Shown here piece by piece: positions 34,306-39,109 of a DNA stretch of 39,109 nt. The position numbers and the translations under genes are program-made. How positions within the stretch are numbered: the stretch's first letter is position 1; every line of letters begins with the position of its first letter. This stretch comes from Tritrichomonas foetus (Eukaryota; Parabasalia; Tritrichomonadida; Tritrichomonadidae). Below the pieces are notes generated by a model that saw only the letters and a program-made list of their open reading frames with translations, was not told the DNA's origin and did not search any database. The DNA lies in assembly GCA_001839685.1 (NCBI GenBank), contig MLAK01000889.1:18081-57189 (forward strand). Direction: 5' to 3'.

Positions 34306-35574
34306 ATGAATTTAGAATATCTCCAGGAAACTCATACGTTCCATGTTGAGCGAATTATGGATTTCCTTGCACATAATCTTCCTTTATGCGCCATTCATCA
34401 AACTCGCACAATTATTTTCTTTTGCTATTTATTTGCCTTACTCATCGAATTCTTACTCTACCCGCCATATTCAGTCGGAAATACACCCTTTACACTCACG
34501 ACATTATTCCTACCTCTGATTATCGTTGTTGCGCTTCATATTATATTGACGGTCTGTTATATCTTTGGGGCTCTCTTCGAGAGGGCCTCATGGAAAACCG
34601 GCCTTGGCTTGATGTTTTTTTTCCACGCATCAATTCCTATCGTTGTTGCAATCGGCGCCATTATTTTAGGAACTTCAAATAACGTCAAAAATTACTATTT
34701 TTCGTATTCAATTGTCGTAACGGTTTCTGTTTTCCTCGATTTTCTTTGCGGAGTCATTTCTCGCCCATCGCAGGTGATAATATTATCATTCGAAATTATG
34801 GCTGTTGTTCCAGCATCAATTCTCGCATCGCTTTACTTTAACGGAAATGTCAGGCAGGTCTGGGCGCCTTTCCTGCCGCCATTTATCTACTTCGGATTAT
34901 ATTTTTCCATGTTGCTTCTTCTTGCCCCTTGTTGCGGGATTTTCCGGAACTGTGCTCTGAAAATTCTTTCTGACCCAGAAATTGCCGTGGAATTCATTGC
35001 GGCTGTCGATCCACAATTGAAGCCGTTCAAAACGCGCGCCGACTGGGTTGACGAGCCTGATGCACTCGGCAGCGACCATGGAGGCTTTGGCGGGTATTCT
35101 GGGTTTTCCACTGCCTACAATAATGGAGCAATTGGAAATGCGGGAATAAATGGAGCCGGCGCCGGAATGAATGGCGGGCTAGGAGGCGGAAGTCTCGGAG
35201 GCGGTGGAGGTCGAGGCAGACATGAAGCAAGGGCTTCAAGATGGTCCCGCCAGCAAGAAGGTGACGTCATCACACGTTTCCCATCACGCGCAGACTTCCA
35301 ACTATATAATGTTGATGCGACACCCGAAAATCCCCTCTACTTGGCTTCCCCTTTGCCAATGCTGGCTCTAGCTGTACTTCTATCGGTATTTTTGGTCCAT
35401 TGCCTTTCTCCGCTTGCGAACTTTTACTTTTTGCTAGCAGGTGCAGCAGTTTTGCTGGTTTTGGCAGTCCTTTTGAACTCACGAGCAACGGCTTGCAGTT
35501 TCCTTGCGTTTACAAACCTCGATGATAAGTGTGTAGACATTTTATGGGATCATCCAGGATTATCTTTGTTATAA
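34306..35574 (+). CDS. Polytopic membrane protein with glycine-rich loop, unknown function
   Basis: No family is recognised. The 422-residue product has about eight hydrophobic segments: roughly 35-53, 66-90, 99-122, 132-150, 156-177, 190-209, 350-367 and 371-390. Between the sixth and seventh lies a long loop (210-345). It contains a glycine/asparagine-rich stretch (about 257-302, NNGAIGNAGINGAGAGMNGG) and a basic patch RGRHEARASRWSRQQ. The N-terminal ~30 residues are soluble and include HVERIMDFLAHNLPL. The tail ends DDKCVDILWDHPGLSLL. The first six segments make a compact bundle, so it could be a transporter or a scaffolding membrane protein. The start at MNLEYLQ is the first ATG in frame. 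Base composition is normal for the window apart from the Gly-rich loop. Confidence 0.72.
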   Translation: MNLEYLQETHTFHVERIMDFLAHNLPLCAIHQTRTIIFFCYLFALLIEFLLYPPYSVGNTPFTLTTLFLPLIIVVALHIILTVCYIFGALFERASWKTGLGLMFFFHASIPIVVAIGAIILGTSNNVKNYYFSYSIVVTVSVFLDFLCGVISRPSQVIILSFEIMAVVPASILASLYFNGNVRQVWAPFLPPFIYFGLYFSMLLLLAPCCGIFRNCALKILSDPEIAVEFIAAVDPQLKPFKTRADWVDEPDALGSDHGGFGGYSGFSTAYNNGAIGNAGINGAGAGMNGGLGGGSLGGGGGRGRHEARASRWSRQQEGDVITRFPSRADFQLYNVDATPENPLYLASPLPMLALAVLLSVFLVHCLSPLANFYFLLAGAAVLLVLAVLLNSRATACSFLAFTNLDDKCVDILWDHPGLSLL

Positions 35575-35650
35575 TTTTGTGTTTTTGTATACATATTTAT
35601 TTTTTTGTTTTTCTAGATAATAAAAATTTATTTGGTTTTAATCTTCTTGA

Positions 35651-35863
35651 TTTATTATCATTCTCTTTTATTATCATTCTATTTTATTATCATTCTCTTT
35701 TATTATCATTCTCTTTTATTATCATTCTCTTTTATTATCATTCTCTTTTATTATCATTCTCTTTTATTATCATTCTCTTTTATTATCATTCTCTTTTATT
35801 ATCATTCTCTTTTATTATCATTCTCTTTTATTATCATTCTCTTTTATTATCATTCTCTTTTAT
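35651..35863. repeat. 16-bp tandem repeat (TTATTATCATTCTCTT), left part
   Basis: About 13 near-identical units directly downstream of the membrane-protein gene. The array resumes at 35906-35960 beyond an adapter and four N, so the true copy number and continuity are unknown. Confidence 0.95.
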
Positions 35864-35867
35864 NNNN

Positions 35868-35905
35868 CTGTCTCTTATACACATCTAGATGTGTATAAGA
35901 GACAG
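35868..35905. other. Nextera mate-pair junction adapter (artefact)
   Basis: A perfect 38-bp junction of the mosaic-end sequence and its reverse complement, preceded by NNNN, within the 16-bp repeat. It is not genomic. Confidence 0.99.
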
Positions 35906-35960
35906 CATTCTCTTTTATTATCATTCTCTTTTATTATCATTCTCTTTTATTATCATTCTC
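35906..35960. repeat. 16-bp tandem repeat, right part
   Basis: More than three further copies of the same unit. Confidence 0.95.
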
Positions 35961-36233
35961 ATTTTGGGTGTTTATTTTTTATAGAGGAAAGTTCTTTTTT
36001 GAGTAAAATTTTACTCAAACTACTATTTCTTAAGCGAAAAAATCAAAGCATAAATGAATTGACAACTAATTTAATGAATTAAAAGGATTAATCACATATA
36101 TAATTTATTGCCATATGATTAGATTTTTGGAAAATTGCATTCTTTGAAATTCAAGCTTTTGTAAAGAATAGAAAATTATTTGCCATCATTTTTAAGGCCA
36201 AATATCGATTGGATTCATCTAAACACGAAAATA
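35961..36233. other. Spacer before transposon copy 2
   Basis: AT-rich. No gene is seen. It ends at the TA target dinucleotide 36232-36233. Confidence 0.4.
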
Positions 36234-36258
36234 AACTGGTTGCAAAAAATCAGGTTTG
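36234..36258 (+). repeat. Left terminal inverted repeat, copy 2
   Basis: Identical to the left end of copy 1. Confidence 0.95.
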
Positions 36259-36285
36259 AACAGACCTTGTGAATTATTCAAAGAA

Positions 36286-37539
36286 ATGAATGATTATGAC
36301 CGAATCGATCAAGCAATTAAGCAATTACATCATCAAGGATTTACATATCAACAAATAAAAAGCACATTACATATTGGTTCAGACCGTATCCATCGTGTCT
36401 TAACAGGAACTCCGAAAGTTCGTAGAGGAAGACCAAAAAAAATCAATGAAGATATTATTAGCTTTGTTGATGCAAATACCATGGCAGACCCCTATATTTC
36501 AAATGAAGATATGGCTACGAAAATTAAATCCAGTTTAAATACAACTGTTAGTACCAGAACAGTCTCGAACATCAGAACCGATTTGAAGTACCATTTCCGC
36601 CCAAAATATAAAATACAAGAATTAACCGAAAACCAAAAAATTCAAAGAATCAATTTTACTCAGTATGCAAGCGAAAACCTGCTAAACGAAAAAATAATAT
36701 TTTCTGATGAAGCAAGATCCTCACCAACGCCTGATAACAGATGGTGCTATATTAAGAAGGGGCAATGGAACGAAGCCTGCTTTGAAACACACAAAAAATT
36801 TTACCAAAGCGTCATGGTGTGGGGCTGCATAGGCGAAAATTATAAAAGCCGACTTTTTCTCTGCTCGAATAACATGGATGCTGCAGAGTATATCTCTATT
36901 CTAAATAACTCTCAAATAGTTCCCCAGTGTAATCAATTATACCAAAGAAACGGGTGGATGTTTCAACAAGAAGGAGCCCCGTGTCACACGGCACAAGAAA
37001 CTTTATCATTTTTAAGATCAATCCGTGTTGTGCCTGGGTGGCCAGCCAACTCTCCGGATCTTAATCCAATAGAGATGGTTTGGGCCATTATTAAGCGAAG
37101 GCTAAAAACAATGACAATTTCAAGCCGTCAAGATTTAATTCTAGCCATTTTCGATATTTGGAATAATATCGAAATGGAGGTAATCAACAGTCTAGTGCAA
37201 GATTTTGGTCGTCGAATTGAGTTGTGTAGGCAGGTAAACGGCTGCTCGATTTCTCAATATCTTTCATCTCATCAAACACAAACAAAGAATTTGCCATCAG
37301 AGCAAATTACCCAGCATCTTTTCAGTGAAGAAGAGGACCAAATGCTTATTNAGTATTTATTGAATCAAAATCCGCGTTCAAGGCAATGGAAACAGTGTCA
37401 AAGCACCAATTTCCCGTGGGCCAATGTTAATATATTGAAATATCGAGTTAATATGTTATTGAGAGACAAAAGAAACCATGAATTGGCGCAAATGATTGAA
37501 CTTCCATCAATAGAAGAAATCTTAGATTTAATTGAGTGA
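36286..37539 (+). CDS. Tc1/mariner-type DDE transposase, copy 2 (catalytic residue changed)
   Basis: 417 residues from the first ATG, differing from copy 1 at about ten positions, for example RPKKI for RPKKT, FTQYAS for FSQSAS and ARSSP for ARFSP. At the catalytic core it has FQQEGAPCH instead of FQQDGAPCH, replacing the second catalytic Asp by Glu. The third position is NPIEMVW, the Tc1-like Glu. A change of the second Asp normally abolishes catalysis in DDE enzymes, so this copy is probably inactive. The helix-turn-helix pair, the GRPKK linker and the Myb-like C-terminal extension are intact. The same codon position as in copy 1 is unresolved (NAG at 37351-37353), which suggests mixed reads from several genomic copies. 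Confidence 0.93.
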   Translation: MNDYDRIDQAIKQLHHQGFTYQQIKSTLHIGSDRIHRVLTGTPKVRRGRPKKINEDIISFVDANTMADPYISNEDMATKIKSSLNTTVSTRTVSNIRTDLKYHFRPKYKIQELTENQKIQRINFTQYASENLLNEKIIFSDEARSSPTPDNRWCYIKKGQWNEACFETHKKFYQSVMVWGCIGENYKSRLFLCSNNMDAAEYISILNNSQIVPQCNQLYQRNGWMFQQEGAPCHTAQETLSFLRSIRVVPGWPANSPDLNPIEMVWAIIKRRLKTMTISSRQDLILAIFDIWNNIEMEVINSLVQDFGRRIELCRQVNGCSISQYLSSHQTQTKNLPSEQITQHLFSEEEDQMLIXYLLNQNPRSRQWKQCQSTNFPWANVNILKYRVNMLLRDKRNHELAQMIELPSIEEILDLIE

Positions 37540-37692
37540 ATTTTTTTCATCTTTTTTTAATTAATAAACGACATTGGAAAAAAAATCAGGTTTACTTTTG
37601 ATAACTTTACAAAAAATGGCATATTCAATTTTTTTCTGCTTTCCGTCGATTTCCTTCAATTTTTCCACTTTTTCATCATTTTCATTCAAACG

Positions 37693-37717
37693 CAAACCTG
37701 ATTTTTTGCAACCAGTT
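37693..37717 (-). repeat. Right terminal inverted repeat, copy 2
   Basis: Perfect reverse complement of 36234-36258. Confidence 0.95.
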
Positions 37718-38028
37718 TATATGCATTTTGTGGGTTTTCAATTTTGAAACATCATTCAAAATTCGAAAAACTCTGTAACTTTTTGAGGAGGTCAACAATT
37801 GGCAGTTTCAAGTTCACTTCACAAAGAAACTTTATTGTATGGATTCCTGCAAACAAAACTAAACAGATAAGTCAATGACTTAAAGTCATTTGACAATATC
37901 ACGAATTTGTCATGAATTTCATTCACAATCATACTCACAATTTCCTAAATTTTTTGGAAAATTTTCAATTTTTCTATACTTGACATCACCATGCCTATCA
38001 AAAGTATATTTTTATATTTTTCAAGCTG
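37718..38028. other. Spacer downstream of transposon copy 2
   Basis: AT-rich, beginning with the TA duplication. It holds the upstream region of the next gene and no visible repeats or genes. Confidence 0.5.
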
Positions 38029-38631
38029 ATGATTCCGGGTTTTGATATTTTTATGCATCAACTCGAAATACTTAAGAATCTTCAAATCCTTACGATTTCA
38101 CTCTTTGATTGTGATGCATCAGAAATCGAAGAAAAATCATCAGAATTATTTATATATTTTCACGAAATTGAACTTGGTAATAAAGAGCAATTTCCTATAT
38201 ATGAAGCATATCTTCACTTCCTCAAGCATATTTCACTCATTAAAAAAATTTCTCTCAAAAATCTAAATATTCCATATTTAATTTTGAAAGAATTAATCAC
38301 TAATCATTCTTTAAAAGATAACTTTCATCAATCAACCATAGTAAATTTGTTTGAATCAAATAAATTGTTGTCTTTATTTTTATATGATCAAAAAGTGATT
38401 GATCAGACAGCATGGGAATTGTTAATAATGCGTTGTCAGAAAACTGATTTTACACCGAATCATATTTTCCTAGCCTATTGTTGGCCAGAAATAGTAGAAA
38501 ATCCAGAGATTTATAATGAAGTGACCGCCTTAAAACCTACTGTCTCAAATATCATCATCTATAAAAAGATCTACAGGTTGGTCCCTCGGTCCCAACCTAT
38601 AGATCTTTCAAAATTTACTAATCCATCATAA
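38029..38631 (+). CDS. Hypothetical helical protein, 200 residues
   Basis: No firm family. The frame is open for 200 codons from ATG (MIPGFDIFMHQLEILKN), far beyond chance. It is rich in Leu, Ile and Phe and alternates helices: EIEEKSSELFIYFHEIELGN, FLKHISLIKKISLKNLNI and HQSTIVNLFESNKLLSLFLY. A later segment, HIFLAYCWPEIVENPEIYNE, resembles the N-terminal helical region found before ankyrin repeats in trichomonad DUF3447-type proteins, but no ankyrin repeats follow. It may be a truncated member of that expanded family. The last ~20 codons (YKKIYRLVPRSQPIDLSKF) lie inside a strong inverted repeat (38565-38608), so the natural C-terminus may have been replaced. Start choice is uncertain; Met9 is an alternative. 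Confidence 0.55.
   Translation: MIPGFDIFMHQLEILKNLQILTISLFDCDASEIEEKSSELFIYFHEIELGNKEQFPIYEAYLHFLKHISLIKKISLKNLNIPYLILKELITNHSLKDNFHQSTIVNLFESNKLLSLFLYDQKVIDQTAWELLIMRCQKTDFTPNHIFLAYCWPEIVENPEIYNEVTALKPTVSNIIIYKKIYRLVPRSQPIDLSKFTNPS
38565..38608. repeat. 17-bp inverted repeat with GC-rich loop at the end of a gene
   Basis: Arms AAAGATCTACAGGTTGG and CCAACCTATAGATCTTT pair except at one position, around a 10-base loop containing CCCTCGG. It lies within the final codons of the 200-residue gene. Confidence 0.85.
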
Positions 38632-38654
38632 TCGAATCATTTCACTTTTTATTT

Positions 38655-38903
38655 ATGTCATATTTGTTTAATATAAATTACTGTCGTTCTTGTCCTAGTT
38701 ATTTCCGTGATTATTGTATTTCAGTATTCAATCAAGATAATAAAGAATATCTTGGAAGTGTTCAAATTTGGTTAAACCTTGAAGATAAAACNATTACATT
38801 CTCNTNTNGNNNATTTCATGAAGGATGTAANCCAGAATTTCGTAATGAAATTATTAAATTTATCGAAAACTATGATGATTTGGATCTAAAAGATTTTAAA
38901 TAA
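38655..38903 (+). CDS. Hypothetical small protein, 82 residues, partly unresolved
   Basis: An ATG-started frame reads MSYLFNINYCRSCPSYFRD, EYLGSVQIWLNLEDK, then several ambiguous codons, then PEFRNEIIKFIENYDDLDLK to a TAA in AAATAAAC. The composition is protein-like, with a CRSCPSYF knuckle. Several N bases (38792-38812 and 38831) fall inside, so the frame through that part is uncertain. No family is recognised. It follows the preceding gene by only 23 bases on the same strand. Confidence 0.45.
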   Translation: MSYLFNINYCRSCPSYFRDYCISVFNQDNKEYLGSVQIWLNLEDKXITFXXXXFHEGCXPEFRNEIIKFIENYDDLDLKDFK

Positions 38904-38935
38904 ACAATAATTAATTTAATTGAAGTTATTTTTAC

Positions 38936-39109
38936 TTATTCTGAGAATTCAGAAGTAGAAGAACTACTTCTTCTCGTTTCTGTTGGAATGAATCTAGGTA
39001 GAACTGATTGAGGTTGTTCAGGTGGAGGTGGTGATGGTGGTGGAGTTAATTGCAATGCATTATATTCTTGAGATCGTCTGCATTTGCATACAATTGGTTT
39101 CCATTCTTT
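38936..39109 (-). CDS. C-terminal end of a proline-rich protein (partial)
   Basis: The minus strand is open from the window edge for 57 codons to a TAA at 38936-38938. It begins KEWKPIVCKCRRSQEYNALQ, then a proline-rich TPPPSPPPPEQPQ segment and a Ser/Thr/Arg tail TETRRSSSSTSEFSE. This is clearly coding but truncated by the window. The proline-rich stretch could bind SH3/WW or profilin-type partners. The family cannot be named. Confidence 0.7.
   Translation of the reverse strand, partial: KEWKPIVCKCRRSQEYNALQLTPPPSPPPPEQPQSVLPRFIPTETRRSSSSTSEFSE

Larger units (their letters stand above)
36234..37717 (+). mobile_element. Tc1/mariner-type transposon, copy 2 (1484 bp)
   Basis: Same structure and length as copy 1, with perfect 25-bp terminal inverted repeats (36234-36258 and 37693-37717) and TA on both sides (36232-36233, 37718-37719). 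Unlike copy 1, both flanks are free of adapter, so this insertion is well supported. Confidence 0.97.

Noticed and set aside
35529..36082. Open frames through the 16-bp repeat and adapter
   Set aside because: They translate a simple repeat and a sequencing adapter, so they have no biological meaning.
1..39109. CRISPR arrays, bacterial operons, Shine-Dalgarno sites, rho-independent terminators, tRNA and rRNA genes
   Set aside because: The window is eukaryotic. The tandem arrays have no spacers, and no tRNA-like T-loop with a matching cloverleaf or rRNA segment was found by eye.

Overview
The window looks like a piece of a parabasalid (trichomonad) nuclear genome, most plausibly Tritrichomonas. 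It is AT-rich and its genes are compact. Every recognisable eukaryotic gene reads as one uninterrupted exon. Several genes have a trichomonad-type initiator (TCAYTW) just before the ATG, and many stop codons sit inside a TAAA polyadenylation tetranucleotide. The gene set is eukaryotic: ribosomal proteins eL15 and eL18, a CYFIP/Sra-1 WAVE-complex subunit, SBDS, a syntaxin-5-type SNARE, a Rab-like GTPase and the flagellar transport protein IFT54. It also holds metabolic enzymes, including a bacterial-type YqhD alcohol dehydrogenase. The species is inferred, not proven.

Layout. At 1-9.4 kb are eL15 (-), an iron alcohol dehydrogenase (-), CYFIP/Sra-1 (+) and a leucine-rich-repeat protein (-). At 9.4-16.4 kb are a possible gene relic, 6-phosphogluconate dehydrogenase (+), a syntaxin (-), a CS/Sel1-like tail-anchored protein (+), a 21-bp satellite with a sequencing gap, and a Rab-like GTPase (-). 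At 17.3-24 kb are SBDS with an acidic tail (-), a tiny zinc-ribbon-like gene with an in-frame TGA where a cysteine is expected (-), an unknown gene (-), IFT54 (+) and eL18 (-). At 24.8-29.8 kb are a dynamin/EHD-like membrane GTPase (-), a probable N-myristoylated unknown (-), a decayed gene read through five in-frame stops (-) and a UEV-like ESCRT-I candidate (-).

From 30.1 kb to the end the window becomes accessory and less well assembled. A low-quality segment is bounded by diverged inverted repeats. Two nearly identical 1484-bp Tc1/mariner-type transposons (31038-32521 and 36234-37717) have perfect 25-bp terminal inverted repeats and TA target sites. Between them are an isoaspartyl-peptidase/asparaginase gene and a polytopic membrane protein. 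Two exact Nextera mate-pair junction adapters (32528-32565 and 35868-35905) show that the joins there are assembly artefacts, so gene order across them should not be trusted. The right edge holds an unknown 200-residue gene with a hairpin near its 3' end, a small unknown gene, and the C-terminal end of a proline-rich protein on the minus strand.

The genes do not form an operon and are independently oriented housekeeping units. The most distinctive signals are the UGA-containing cysteine-rich gene, a Tc1/mariner family with a 33-residue catalytic spacing and a Myb-like C-terminal extension, a GGATCG-containing promoter element shared by eL15, eL18 and SBDS, and the single-frame pseudogene at 27.7-28.6 kb.
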